The translations under genes were made by a program, and so were the position numbers. Positions 1-8,067 of a DNA stretch of 64,000 nucleotides are shown piece by piece. The notes under the pieces are model-generated. The model did no database searches and had not been told where the DNA came from. It saw nothing but the letters and a program-made list of their open reading frames with translations. Source of the DNA: Roseovarius marisflavi (GTDB taxonomy: Bacteria > Pseudomonadota > Alphaproteobacteria > Rhodobacterales > Rhodobacteraceae); assembly GCF_900142625.1 (NCBI RefSeq), contig NZ_FRBN01000021.1, positions 1-64,000 of the forward strand, in the 5' to 3' direction. Position 1 is the first letter of the stretch; each line of letters opens with the position of its first letter.

Positions 1-150
1 GTCCCGATTGTCAGCCGAGCGGTGGTGCCGATCACGGGGTGGCTCTTTCCTGAAAAAGCCTGATGCGACTCCGTCTACACAAATGGACTCTGCGTTCCTC
101 TGCTGCGTAGTTTGTTGCATAATCACTTTAATGACCTGAGACCCGGCTAT
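1..150. mobile_element. Possible end of an insertion sequence interrupting the Hint gene
   Basis: The Hint gene on the opposite strand loses family resemblance near 150-165. On the + strand a frame is open from the window edge to TGA at 61-63 (ending WLFPEKA), which would fit a transposase C-terminus. It is followed at 111-120 by the motif TTTGTTGCATAA, which resembles the ends of IS5/IS903-type elements. There is also a short inverted repeat at 41-60 (GGCTCTTTCC and GAAAAAGCC). No target duplication can be seen because the other end is outside the window. Tentative. Confidence 0.3.
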
Positions 151-411
151 CTGAGGGCTGCGCAGGTGGTCAAGCGCACCTTTGCGGATCAGAACCGGGC
201 AGAGATCAGGGCTTTCGGCAAGGTCCTGCGCCTCAAGGCAGCGGCGCCCGGACCAGATCACCGGTTGAAAGCCGCGATCGCGCGTAAGGACGCGCATTCC
301 GGGGCGCAGCGTCTCAACAGGACGTTTGCCTTTCAGGGTGGTGATGGCCGTGCCGGGGGTAAAGCAGGTAACCGCCGAGATTTGGTTTTGGGGGCGACTG
401 AGATCGGACAT
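1..411 (-). CDS. Hint-domain protein, truncated (partial at window edge)
   Basis: The reverse strand from 411 opens a frame that stays open to the window edge (137 codons). Its first 80 or so residues read as a hedgehog/intein (Hint) domain of the kind common in Roseobacter calcium-binding and VCBS proteins. Cys16 in CFTPGT is the presumed nucleophile, followed by TLKGKRPVETLRPGMRVLTR and the RGFQPVIWSG strand. From about residue 84 (near 160) the protein no longer resembles a Hint domain, whose expected VSPxHR segment is missing. I infer the gene was cut by inserted DNA and that the rest of the open frame is fortuitous. Start chosen at the first Met. Confidence 0.55.
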   Translation of the reverse strand, partial: MSDLSRPQNQISAVTCFTPGTAITTLKGKRPVETLRPGMRVLTRDRGFQPVIWSGRRCLEAQDLAESPDLCPVLIRKGALDHLRSPQIAGSQVIKVIMQQTTQQRNAESICVDGVASGFFRKEPPRDRHHRSADNRD

Positions 412-666
412 GGACAATCCTGATAAATTTATAGGCACTGCTCACTTGTTAAGGCGCGTCTCATGCTGTCAAGTAGGTGATCTGGGCGTTGCCGCACCGT
501 CATTAAGCGCGCCGTTTGTGGCGTGAATGTGGGCGTTGAAAGGTCAGGTTTTGACATGAGGCCCATGGTGAATGGTCTTGATTGCGGGTATTGATCTATC
601 AATCGCGTGACGGTTGATTTTGGGGACAGGGCCGCTTTGGCGGGTAGGACAAGAAGAGGATAAGCC
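412..666. other. Intergenic, divergent promoter region
   Basis: This non-coding stretch lies between the divergent Hint gene and the acyl-CoA dehydrogenase. It is AT-rich near 420-450, where promoters for the leftward gene may sit. A purine-rich ribosome binding site (AAGAAGAGGA) precedes the ATG at 667. No RNA gene or repeat recognised. Confidence 0.4.
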
Positions 667-1902
667 ATGGAAATGACGTTGGGAATGCGCCCGGATATGC
701 GGGCGCTGCTGGACCGGGTTGCGGCAATGGTGCGCGACGAGATCATGCCACTGGAGGCCGAGTATCACGCCGAGATCGGCAAAGGCGATCGCTGGGGCTA
801 CACCGCGCGTCAGGCCGAAATCCTTGAAGGCCTCAAGGCGCAGGCCAAGGCCGAAGGGCTGTGGAATTTCTGGCTTACGGATAGTGCGCGCGGCTTTGGC
901 CTTAGCACCGTGGAATACGCGTTTTTCGCTGAGGAAATGGGCAAGACCCCGATGGGGGCCGAGGTGTTCAATTGTAACGCGCCCGATACCGGTAATATGG
1001 AGGTGTTCGAGCGGTACGGCACCGAGGCGATGAAAACCCGCTGGTTGGCACCGCTTCTCGAAGGCGAGATCAGAAGCGCCTATCTTATGACAGAGCCGGG
1101 GGTGGCGAGTTCGGATGCGACAAATATCGCGATGTCCTGTGTGCGCGATGGTGATGACTATGTGCTGAACGGCGAGAAATGGTGGGCGACGGGGGCGGGC
1201 GATCCGCGCTGCAAGGTTTATATCGTCATGGTCAAGACCGGCGGCGATGACATGCCCAAGCATCAGCGCCATTCGATGATAGTGGTGTCCGCCGATACGC
1301 CGGGCATTGAAAAGCTGCGCCCGATGGAGGTGTACGGCCACGACGACGCGCCGCATGGGCACATGCATTTCCGCTTTACCGATGTGCGGGTGCCAGCCGA
1401 GGCCATGTTGCTTGGCGAAGGGCGCGGGTTCGAGATTGCGCAGGGGCGGCTTGGGCCGGGACGGATTCACCACTGTATGCGGGCGATCGGTCAGGCCGAG
1501 GCCGCGCTTGAGATGATGTGTCGACGGTCCCTGGCGCGTGAGGCCTTTGGCAAGAAGATCGCGCAGCTTGGGGCGAATTACGACATCATCGCCGAATGCC
1601 GGATGGAGATCGAACAGGCGCGTCTGCTGTGTCTCAAGGCGGCCTGGATGATGGATCAGGGCGATCCGCGTGCGGCTGCGCCCTGGATCAGCCAGATCAA
1701 GGTGGTGGCACCGCGTGTGGCCCTCAAGGTGATCGACGAGGCGGTGCAGCTTTTCGGCGCTCAGGGGATTTCGCAGGACGTGCCGCTTGGCGCGATGTGG
1801 ACCCATGTGCGCACGCTGCGGCTGGCGGATGGGCCGGATGCGGTGCATCGCCGACAGGTGGCACGGGCCGAGTTGCGCAAATACACCCAGGAAAAGATAT
1901 GA
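667..1902 (+). CDS. Acyl-CoA dehydrogenase family protein
   Basis: A 411-residue flavoprotein of the acyl-CoA dehydrogenase superfamily, close to the ACAD10/ACAD11-like branch. Such enzymes oxidise an acyl-CoA to the trans-2-enoyl-CoA and pass electrons to ETF. Seen in the sequence: an N-terminal helical domain, the mid-domain flavin/substrate signature YLMTEPGVASSDATN (about residues 139-153), NGEKWWATGAGDP (about 172-184), and the C-terminal helical bundle ending LFGAQGISQDVPLG then HRRQVARAELRKY. The start has a good ribosome binding site (AGAGGA, 6 bases upstream). The gene stands alone, with a methyltransferase convergent downstream. The substrate cannot be told from the sequence. Confidence 0.9.
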   Translation: MEMTLGMRPDMRALLDRVAAMVRDEIMPLEAEYHAEIGKGDRWGYTARQAEILEGLKAQAKAEGLWNFWLTDSARGFGLSTVEYAFFAEEMGKTPMGAEVFNCNAPDTGNMEVFERYGTEAMKTRWLAPLLEGEIRSAYLMTEPGVASSDATNIAMSCVRDGDDYVLNGEKWWATGAGDPRCKVYIVMVKTGGDDMPKHQRHSMIVVSADTPGIEKLRPMEVYGHDDAPHGHMHFRFTDVRVPAEAMLLGEGRGFEIAQGRLGPGRIHHCMRAIGQAEAALEMMCRRSLAREAFGKKIAQLGANYDIIAECRMEIEQARLLCLKAAWMMDQGDPRAAAPWISQIKVVAPRVALKVIDEAVQLFGAQGISQDVPLGAMWTHVRTLRLADGPDAVHRRQVARAELRKYTQEKI

Positions 1903-2048
1903 ACCGCCCCTCATCGGGCGGATAGAGCCGCCGCGCCACCCAAGACACTCAGATTAACAGAGGCGACGAGGACGCAGAAGAGGAGGCAGCGGCGGCTTCG
2001 GATAACGATGTATGACCTGCCAAGAGACCGCCAGAAGGCGGCGGACCC

Positions 2049-2930
2049 TTACTGCCGGACCATCAGCGCCAGGCTGGTCATGTGGCTAGCCCCCTTGGTT
2101 GGCCATGGCAAGGCCCCGAGCGGGATTACTTCAAGGCTCACGCCCTCTGCCAGAAGCCGTTCTATTGCGATGCAGGGGCCTGGAATGATCTTTTTGTTGT
2201 CCCACAAAAATGTCAGCCCAGCATAAAAGTCATGCAACAGAATGACACCGCCCCCGGCAAGCGCGTCAATCGCTTTGGGGACTTCCTGATAGACGACATC
2301 AGCATCGTGACTGCCATCAAGAAAAATGAAATCGAACTTGTCCTTGCAGTCAGTCAGATAGTCCAGTGAGTTCTGTGCAACAAAGGTAACCATGTCGCCA
2401 TATCCACCGGCCGCAAGCATGTCGCGCGGCGCATAGGGCTGGGCGCAGCCCTTCCATGGTTGATCGGTGGGGTCGTTGACGTCCGTAATGTCGACCGTCG
2501 TGATCCGGCCATCTGCTCCATTTGCATCTAGCGCAGCGGCGATGTGCAGGGTCGAAAAACCCACATTCGTGCCCACTTCCAGAACGCTTTTGGGTTTCAG
2601 GGCACGGATCAGATGATAGATTGCCCTCTGATCCCCCGGATTAACCCCGCGATTGCCATCGCTTTGCGCTGTCGAGGGGGCCATGTTCATCAGATCTGCC
2701 AGTTTAGGCTCAAGGCTTTCCCATTCGGATATTTTTTCGGCATTGTGCAGGATGTCGTGCAGATCAATTGCGCTTGATGGCAGAAGTGGTTCTGACCTGC
2801 ATGGCTGCCGCTCGATCTGACCGAGCGCCTTGCGGGCCGCGCTTATCTTGCGGTTACGCCTGAGGCCTGCGGGTACAACCTGCTTGATCGCGCGTTTTAC
2901 GTTTGTTTTAAGATTGTTCATTGAGTTCAC
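2049..2930 (-). CDS. Class I SAM-dependent methyltransferase (Methyltransf_24 type)
   Basis: A 293-residue protein with a basic N-terminus (about 45 residues rich in Arg/Lys) followed by a Rossmann methyltransferase core. SVLEVGTNVGFSTLHIA (about 116-132) is motif I binding S-adenosylmethionine. ITTVDITD carries the acidic motif II residue, and FDFIFLDGSHDADVVY is the post-motif II segment typical of Methyltransf_24 and O-methyltransferases. LLHDF follows, where family members bind metal or substrate. It is transcribed leftwards towards the acyl-CoA dehydrogenase. The substrate is unknown; related proteins modify sugars, macrocins or phenolics. A start three codons downstream (second Met) is equally possible. 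Confidence 0.8.
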   Translation of the reverse strand: MNSMNNLKTNVKRAIKQVVPAGLRRNRKISAARKALGQIERQPCRSEPLLPSSAIDLHDILHNAEKISEWESLEPKLADLMNMAPSTAQSDGNRGVNPGDQRAIYHLIRALKPKSVLEVGTNVGFSTLHIAAALDANGADGRITTVDITDVNDPTDQPWKGCAQPYAPRDMLAAGGYGDMVTFVAQNSLDYLTDCKDKFDFIFLDGSHDADVVYQEVPKAIDALAGGGVILLHDFYAGLTFLWDNKKIIPGPCIAIERLLAEGVSLEVIPLGALPWPTKGASHMTSLALMVRQ

Positions 2931-3131
2931 AAATTTGCGTCGTCCTGGGCGGTGCCAGAATGTCTTGTATGCGCTGAAGTTTCAATAGCCATTCCGTCAT
3001 TCCGGTCCGGATGCCGAGACCCTCGAATTGTCTCAACGTCTGCCTGGCTCAGGCCGATTCCGCGCTTTTACTGCCGGATTTATCAAGTGCGGGTCGAAGC
3101 TGCCTTTGCTCAACAGGTTCGAGCCTGCGGC
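2931..3131. other. Intergenic, nothing recognised
   Basis: About 200 bases between the methyltransferase start and a regulator remnant. No convincing coding frame, RNA gene or terminator. It presumably carries the methyltransferase promoter. Confidence 0.3.
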
Positions 3132-3203
3132 CTAGACCTTGCCGTCGGCGTTTGAGCAAAACAGGTCATTAACCACTTCCAGGGTTTTACGGGGGCGCTT
3201 GTC
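3132..3203 (-). pseudogene. Remnant of a second ArsR-type regulator (C-terminus only)
   Basis: Read on the reverse strand, this segment encodes DKRPRKTLEVVNDLFC and a few further residues before TAG (complement of 3132-3134). That matches the C-terminus of the intact regulator at 3993-4346 (DDRPRKILEVVYDLFC), with near-identical DNA over roughly 45 bases. Upstream of the Asp codon the frame no longer resembles an ArsR protein, so only the last 24 codons survive. The remnant and the intact gene bracket the AhpD-like gene, so a local duplication followed by deletion is the simple explanation. Confidence 0.7.
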
Positions 3204-3383
3204 AGGCGTCCCCGCCTGTCGCGCGACATCCCGCGAGGCCGCCTTCAAGGGCGGATGAGCGCGGCCGCACAGAGATCCCTGCACAGGCGAACCGCCTTCA
3301 CGTCGGTGTGATCGCCCGAACGGTTACATTACCGGATCTTTCCGCTTAGCTGGAATGAGAACGCAAACCGAAGGGAGAGTTCC

Positions 3384-3968
3384 ATGACTGCTGAATTCCG
3401 AGTTGAGATCAAACCTGTGAGTGATGATGTGGCCGAAGGTCAGGCCAAGGATCTGTTGGAAGGCGCGCGCGCCAAGCTTGGCTTTGTGCCCAATATGTAT
3501 CGTGGCATGGCCAATGATCCGGGACTTTTGTCGACCTATTTGCATGGCTATGATCAGTTTCGCCAATCGGGGCATTTCACCGCGCCCGAGCAAGAGGTCG
3601 TGTTCCTGACCGTGTCAGAGGCCAATGGTTGTGACTACTGTACGGCGGCGCATTCGATGCTTGCGATAAACGTCTCAAAGCTTGCGCCCGAGCACACCCA
3701 GGCCCTGCGCGATGGCAAGCCGCTGGCCGATGAAAAGCTTGAAGCCCTGCGCCAGTTTACCCACCACATGTGGGAGACACGCGGCCTTCCGAGCAAGGCA
3801 AATGCCGAGGCGTTCAAAGCCGCAGGCTATGGCGATGTGCATGTGCTTGAGATTATTCTGGCTCTCGCGGTCAAGACGATCTCGAATTATGCCAATCACG
3901 TCAACCACACGGAGGTTGATGATGTGTTTGCGCCCTTCGCGGTGGGCAAAGAGGTCGAGCCTGCCTGA
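3384..3968 (+). CDS. Peroxidase-related AhpD/carboxymuconolactone decarboxylase-like protein
   Basis: A 194-residue all-helical protein of the AhpD-like superfamily. The signature EANGCDYCTAAHS (about residues 75-87) holds the redox CxxC pair and downstream His found in AhpD-type alkylhydroperoxidases and YciW/PA0269-like peroxidase-related enzymes. The N-terminal block with GFVPNMYRGMANDP is typical of the subgroup. The expected activity is thiol-based peroxide reduction in the cytoplasm, but many members have unknown substrates. A strong ribosome binding site (AAGGGAGAG) precedes the ATG. It faces the dithiol ArsR regulator tail to tail, with a remnant of the same regulator on its other side, which suggests (inference) a thiol-stress role. 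Confidence 0.8.
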   Translation: MTAEFRVEIKPVSDDVAEGQAKDLLEGARAKLGFVPNMYRGMANDPGLLSTYLHGYDQFRQSGHFTAPEQEVVFLTVSEANGCDYCTAAHSMLAINVSKLAPEHTQALRDGKPLADEKLEALRQFTHHMWETRGLPSKANAEAFKAAGYGDVHVLEIILALAVKTISNYANHVNHTEVDDVFAPFAVGKEVEPA

Positions 3969-3992
3969 TGTTGGCAGGCCAATCCCGTTGAC

Positions 3993-4346
3993 CTAAGGTT
4001 TTGCGCCCTCCTCGGCGGGGGCGCAAAACAGGTCATAGACCACTTCCAGGATTTTACGGGGGCGGTCGTCTGCGAGGCTATAGAAGATCGCCTTGCCGTC
4101 GCGCCGGGTCGTGACCAGCCCTTCAGTGCGCAGCCGCGACAGTTGTTGTGACACGGCCGCCTGACGCGCCGACAGCAGGGTTTCCAGCTCGGTCACCGAT
4201 TTTTCGCCTGACACCAGATGGCACAGAATCAGCAACCGGCCTTCGTGGCTGATCGCCTTGAGAAAATTCGCCGCTGCGGTCGCATTTTCGAGCATGCGGT
4301 CCATTTCGACCGGATCAAGCGTATCATCAAGGACGGGCAGGGGCAT
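3993..4346 (-). CDS. ArsR-family regulator, SqrR/BigR-like dithiol sensor
   Basis: A 117-residue winged-helix repressor. KAISHEGRLLILCHL (about 30-44), then SARQAAVSQQLSRLRTEGLV (59-78) is the recognition helix region, and RRDGKAIFYSL (81-91) the wing. It has two cysteines, Cys42 on the first DNA-binding-domain helix and Cys108 near the C-terminus. This is the pair that forms the tetrasulfide bridge in SqrR of Rhodobacter capsulatus and the disulfide in BigR, and there is no metal-binding CxC motif of the ArsR kind. A persulfide or oxidant-sensing repressor is therefore likely. The longer frame starting at 4454 lacks family resemblance in its first 36 residues, so the start was set at 4346. 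Convergent with the AhpD-like gene. Confidence 0.8.
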   Translation of the reverse strand: MPLPVLDDTLDPVEMDRMLENATAAANFLKAISHEGRLLILCHLVSGEKSVTELETLLSARQAAVSQQLSRLRTEGLVTTRRDGKAIFYSLADDRPRKILEVVYDLFCAPAEEGAKP

Positions 4347-4612
4347 TTCGGGGCTTTCGTGTTCATTGTTGCAAAGATTGTTAGAGTGTTTTGCGTACTT
4401 GTGCAAAACATGGCAACGCGATTGCGCGAAATTGTGATGATGTGTGGCGCGCAAACCGCCGGGTCAGGCATTGGCCTGCTACAAAATCGTGCGGAACCCT
4501 TGCAGCCCCTTGGGCGCAACACTAAGACTCCCTTAGGAACTGGCCGATATAGATCGGGTAAATTGACAAGGTCCGATCGCGGTTGATCGGACAATAGAGC
4601 AGGCGGGCGACG
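4347..4612. promoter_or_regulatory. Divergent promoter region, ArsR regulator and clpP
   Basis: A 266-base region between two divergent starts. It is AT-richer around 4360-4440 (next to the regulator). Closer to clpP there is a GATCGG...CCGATC pair near 4555-4590. No exact operator could be identified. The SqrR consensus ATTC-N8-GAAT was looked for and not found. Confidence 0.35.
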
Positions 4613-5245
4613 ATGAAAGACCCAATGGATACCTACATGAACACCCTCGTACCGATGGTCGTTGAACAGACTAGCCGGGGCGAGCGGGCTTATGACATTT
4701 TCTCACGTCTTCTTAAGGAGCGGATCATCTTTTTGTCCGGTCCCGTTCATGACGGCATGTCAAGCCTGATCGTGGCGCAGCTGCTTCACCTTGAGGCGGA
4801 AAACCCGAGCAAAGAGATCAGCATGTACATCAACAGCCCCGGTGGCGTGGTCACCAGCGGTCTGTCGATCTATGACACGATGCAATATATCCGCCCCAAG
4901 ATCAGCACGCTTGTCGTGGGCCAGGCCGCCAGCATGGGCAGCCTTTTGTTGACGGCGGGCGAGCCGGGCATGCGCTTTTCGTTGCCCAATAGCCGGATCA
5001 TGGTGCATCAGCCTTCTGGCGGTTATCAGGGCCAGGCGACCGATATCATGATCCACGCGGAAGAGACCCTGAAGCTCAAGAAGCGGCTGAACGAGATCTA
5101 TGTACGCCACACCGGCAAGACCCTGAAAAAGGTCGAAGAGGCGCTTGAGCGTGACAATTTCATGTCGCCGGAAGATGCCAAGGCCTGGGGTCTTATTGAC
5201 GAGATCGTCGAGAATCGCGCCAAGAGCGACGAGGACGCGAAGTAA
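4613..5245 (+). CDS. clpP: ATP-dependent Clp protease proteolytic subunit
   Basis: Serine peptidase of 210 residues that forms the tetradecameric chamber of the Clp protease and degrades substrates unfolded by ClpX or ClpA. The catalytic Ser107 sits in [11 protein letters not shown] and His132 in [10 protein letters not shown], and the oxyanion-hole segment [12 protein letters not shown] is present. The length matches the family. The ATG at 4613 follows GGCGGGCGACG. clpX lies 146 bases downstream on the same strand, the usual alphaproteobacterial order, but a strong terminator stands between them, so clpX can probably also be transcribed on its own. Confidence 0.97.
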   Translation: MKDPMDTYMNTLVPMVVEQTSRGERAYDIFSRLLKERIIFLSGPVHDGMSSLIVAQLLHLEAENPSKEISMYINSPGGVVTSGLSIYDTMQYIRPKISTLVVGQAASMGSLLLTAGEPGMRFSLPNSRIMVHQPSGGYQGQATDIMIHAEETLKLKKRLNEIYVRHTGKTLKKVEEALERDNFMSPEDAKAWGLIDEIVENRAKSDEDAK

Positions 5246-5253
5246 CGCATAAA

Positions 5254-5282
5254 CCCGCCCCCTTGGTGGGGCGGGCGTTTTT
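5254..5282 (+). terminator. Rho-independent terminator after clpP
   Basis: A perfect 8-bp stem, CCCGCCCC (5254-5261) with GGGGCGGG (5268-5275), has a 6-base loop and is followed by CGTTTTT. Confidence 0.85.
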
Positions 5283-5391
5283 GCGATTGTGGAGCTTTTG
5301 CGCCTGACTTAAGCTGGCAGGCGAAACACACGAACACCCGGTCAGATATGGCCAAAAGGCAGACGGCGGCGCAGCGCCCGAAAGGTACGTT

Positions 5392-6660
5392 ATGGCGAAT
5401 AATTCAGGCGGCGACAGCAAGAATACCCTCTATTGCAGCTTTTGCGGCAAGAGCCAGCACGAGGTTCGCAAGCTCATTGCGGGGCCGACCGTGTTCATCT
5501 GTGATGAATGCGTTGAACTGTGCATGGATATCATCCGCGAAGAAACCAAGAGTGCGGGCCTGAAATCAAGCGAGGGCGTTCCGGCGCCGCGCGACATCTG
5601 CAAGGTGCTGGATGATTATGTCATCGGGCAGGCCACGGCCAAGCGCGTGTTGTCGGTTGCGGTGCACAACCACTACAAACGCCTGAACAATTCCGGCAAG
5701 AGCGATATTGAACTGTCAAAGTCCAACATCCTTCTGATCGGCCCGACGGGGTGTGGTAAAACGCTTTTGGCTCAGACACTTGCGCGCATTCTGGATGTGC
5801 CGTTTACGATGGCCGATGCGACGACGCTGACCGAAGCGGGCTATGTCGGCGAGGATGTGGAAAACATCATTCTCAAGCTGCTGCAGTCGAGCGAGTACAA
5901 CGTCGAGCGCGCACAGCGCGGGATCGTCTATATCGACGAAGTCGATAAAATCACCCGCAAGTCCGAGAATCCTTCGATCACCCGTGACGTGTCGGGCGAA
6001 GGGGTTCAGCAGGCGCTCTTGAAACTGATGGAAGGGACCGTGGCCGCAGTGCCGCCGCAGGGCGGGCGCAAGCATCCGCAGCAGGAATTCCTGCAAGTGG
6101 ATACCACCAACATCCTGTTCATCTGTGGCGGGGCCTTTGCCGGTCTTGAAAAGATCATCGCACAGCGCGGCAAAGGGTCGGCCATGGGCTTTGGCGCCGA
6201 TGTGCGCGACAATGATCTGCGCGGCGTGGGCGAGGTTTTCACCGATCTGGAGCCGGAGGACCTTTTGAAGTTCGGTCTGATCCCGGAATTTGTCGGTCGT
6301 TTGCCGGTCATTGCGACGCTTGAAGATCTTGACGAGGATGCGCTTATCACCATTCTGACGCAGCCCAAGAACGCATTGGTGAAACAATATCAGCGGTTGT
6401 TCGAGCTGGAAGGCGCCAAGCTGACGTTTACAGATGACGCGCTGAGTGCAATCGCGAAGCGCGCAATTCTGCGCAAGACCGGCGCGCGCGGGTTGCGCTC
6501 GATCCTTGAAGATATCCTGCTGGATACGATGTTCGAATTGCCGAGCATGGAGAATGTCGAAGAGGTTGTGGTGAACGAAGAAGCCGTCAATTCCGATGCG
6601 GCGCCTTTGATCATCTATGCGGAGAGCAAAGGTAAAAAAGAAGGCGCCAGCGCAGGGTAA
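5392..6660 (+). CDS. clpX: ATP-dependent Clp protease ATP-binding subunit ClpX
   Basis: AAA+ unfoldase of 422 residues that feeds tagged proteins, including ssrA-tagged ones, into ClpP. The N-terminal zinc-binding domain has Cys15, Cys18, Cys37 and Cys40 and is the docking site for adaptors such as SspB. Walker A is GPTGCGKT (117-124), and VYIDEVDK is Walker B. The ClpP-contacting loop lies in the central part and the [13 protein letters not shown] sensor-2 region near the C-terminus. The ATG is preceded by GAAAGG. Length and domain order are standard. The adaptor gene (41134) and the tag-donor RNA (37684) are in the same window. Confidence 0.97.
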   Translation: MANNSGGDSKNTLYCSFCGKSQHEVRKLIAGPTVFICDECVELCMDIIREETKSAGLKSSEGVPAPRDICKVLDDYVIGQATAKRVLSVAVHNHYKRLNNSGKSDIELSKSNILLIGPTGCGKTLLAQTLARILDVPFTMADATTLTEAGYVGEDVENIILKLLQSSEYNVERAQRGIVYIDEVDKITRKSENPSITRDVSGEGVQQALLKLMEGTVAAVPPQGGRKHPQQEFLQVDTTNILFICGGAFAGLEKIIAQRGKGSAMGFGADVRDNDLRGVGEVFTDLEPEDLLKFGLIPEFVGRLPVIATLEDLDEDALITILTQPKNALVKQYQRLFELEGAKLTFTDDALSAIAKRAILRKTGARGLRSILEDILLDTMFELPSMENVEEVVVNEEAVNSDAAPLIIYAESKGKKEGASAG

Positions 6661-6689
6661 GCCCTTCGCGGCCCCTGCCGGGACAGACC

Positions 6690-6715
6690 AAGGCCTGTGG
6701 GAAACCGCAGGCCTT
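6690..6715 (+). terminator. Strong hairpin after clpX (GAAA tetraloop), possible terminator
   Basis: An 11-bp stem, AAGGCCTGTGG with CCGCAGGCCTT (one G-U pair), is closed by a GAAA tetraloop. It begins 29 bases after the clpX stop. There is no clear T-run after it, so it may protect the 3' end or pause transcription rather than terminate it. Confidence 0.5.
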
Positions 6716-6858
6716 GTGTCTGGGCGCGGGTTAGAATTTTCGGCGGAAATTCTCGGCGCTCTGGTCACAACGGTTTCCATGGCCAAAGAAGGCAATGCAG
6801 CACTGGACCTTTGCCGCCAAATCCGCCATATCAGGACCAGCATTTGTCGGAGGTTTGG

Positions 6859-7242
6859 ATGGGCATTTTGACGACGCTGTTGCGTACGGTCACATGGTGG
6901 AACGGGCAGACGCTCAACACTCAGCTTTACACATGGCGCAAAGGCGTCAGGGTTGGCGAGGATGCGCAGGGTAACATCTTTTACCGCACCCGGGATGACA
7001 AGCGCCGTTGGGTGATTTTCAATGGCGAGTCCGAGGCCACGCGGGTTGATCCCGATTGGCACGGATGGCTGCACCACACCTATAAAGAGCCGCCGACCGA
7101 AAAGCCGCTGGCGCACAAAGCCTGGGAAAAGCCGCATGAGGAAAACCTCACCGGCACGCCGCTGGCCTATGCGCCTGCCGGGTCGATCCGTCACGCGGCC
7201 CCGGTTGAGCGACGCGATTACGAGGCTTGGTCCCCGGAATAA
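6859..7242 (+). CDS. NADH:ubiquinone oxidoreductase accessory subunit, NDUFA12 family
   Basis: A 127-residue protein of the NDUFA12/B17.2 family, an accessory subunit on the peripheral arm of respiratory complex I in alphaproteobacteria and mitochondria. Family hallmarks are the N-terminal [17 protein letters not shown], then [21 protein letters not shown] and [10 protein letters not shown] (about residues 62-71) followed by the Pro-rich tail. The ATG at 6859 has GGAGG six bases upstream; the frame reads further upstream without family similarity, so this start was preferred. It lies directly upstream of the mlaD-like and DUF2155 genes, an arrangement usual in Rhodobacteraceae. Confidence 0.9.
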   Translation: MGILTTLLRTVTWWNGQTLNTQLYTWRKGVRVGEDAQGNIFYRTRDDKRRWVIFNGESEATRVDPDWHGWLHHTYKEPPTEKPLAHKAWEKPHEENLTGTPLAYAPAGSIRHAAPVERRDYEAWSPE

Positions 7243-7252
7243 GGTTGGGTAA

Positions 7253-7711
7253 ATGTCTGAGAATAAAACCGAAGTATTGGTCGGAGGTGTCGTTCTGGCC
7301 GTGGCTCTTGGCTTTCTTGCCTATGCCGGCAAGACCACCGGCATGACACGCGGCGGCAGCGAATATCAGTTGAGTGCCAGTTTTCGCAGCGCCGATGGCG
7401 TGAGTGTTGGCACCGATGTGCGCCTTGCCGGCGTCAAGGTGGGCCGTGTCACCAGCGTCGATCTTGACCCTGCCACCTATCGCGCCAGCGCGAAATTTAC
7501 CGTGCTCGATGGCATCAACGTGCCCGATGACAGCGCGGTCGCGATTTCCTCGGAAGGTTTGCTTGGCGGCAATTACGTCGAGATCATGCCCGGCGGCTCG
7601 CCGTTTTACTTTGCGGCAGGGGATGAAATCGAATTCACACAAGGCTCGGTCAGCCTGGTATCATTGTTGATGAAGTTCGTTTCCGGCTCCGAGGATGGGG
7701 CCGCGAAATGA
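7253..7711 (+). CDS. mlaD: Outer membrane lipid asymmetry protein MlaD-like (MCE domain)
   Basis: A 152-residue single-MCE-domain protein with one N-terminal membrane segment (about residues 8-25, VLVGGVVLAVALGFLAYAG) and a periplasmic MCE domain. It contains FRSADGVSVGTDVRLAGVKVGRV (its two halves fall at about 45-67), SSEGLLGGNYVEIMPG and the end SLVSLLMKF. MlaD forms hexameric rings on the MlaFE transporter that move phospholipids between membranes. The transporter genes are not next to it, as is usual in this family of bacteria. The stop overlaps the next start (ATGA at 7708), so the two are translationally coupled. Confidence 0.85.
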   Translation: MSENKTEVLVGGVVLAVALGFLAYAGKTTGMTRGGSEYQLSASFRSADGVSVGTDVRLAGVKVGRVTSVDLDPATYRASAKFTVLDGINVPDDSAVAISSEGLLGGNYVEIMPGGSPFYFAAGDEIEFTQGSVSLVSLLMKFVSGSEDGAAK

Positions 7712-8067
7712 AACGTGCCTGGCTCGGGCTGGTGTTGTTACTTTGCGCCGGAGCAGGGGCCGCCCAAGAGGTGGCCTCGGTTGGCGCAGGCGCTGTATTG
7801 CGCGGGCTTGACAAGATCAACGGACAGGCCAGAGATCTTGATATGAGCAACGGGGAGGTCACCGAATATGGCCGTCTCACCATTGATCTGGCCCAATGCC
7901 GCTATCCCGAGGGGAACCCGGCGGGTGATGCCTACGCCTTTTTGACGATTCGCGAGACTGCCAGCGGGCGCGAATTGTTTTCCGGCTGGATGCTGGCCTC
8001 TTCCCCTGCGCTCAATCCGCTTGAGCATCCGCGCTATGACATTTGGGTGTTGCGCTGTAAAATCTGA
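7708..8067 (+). CDS. DUF2155 domain-containing exported protein
   Basis: A 119-residue exported protein with a signal peptide of about 19 residues (KRAWLGLVLLLCAGAGAAQ). The mature part is a DUF2155 domain: VLRGLDKINGQARDLDMSNG, then FGRL-like EYGRLTIDLAQCRYP and SGWMLASSPALNPLEHPRYDIWVLRC in pieces to the end. Two cysteines (in QCRYP and LRC) could form a disulfide. Function unknown; the family is restricted mainly to alphaproteobacteria and often sits beside the NDUFA12-like gene. Its 3' end overlaps the convergent aat gene by 34 bases. Confidence 0.85.
   Translation: MKRAWLGLVLLLCAGAGAAQEVASVGAGAVLRGLDKINGQARDLDMSNGEVTEYGRLTIDLAQCRYPEGNPAGDAYAFLTIRETASGRELFSGWMLASSPALNPLEHPRYDIWVLRCKI

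Noticed and set aside
544-1914. Long antisense frame opposite the acyl-CoA dehydrogenase
   Set aside because: Shadow of the real gene; His/Arg/Pro-rich translation with no conserved motif.
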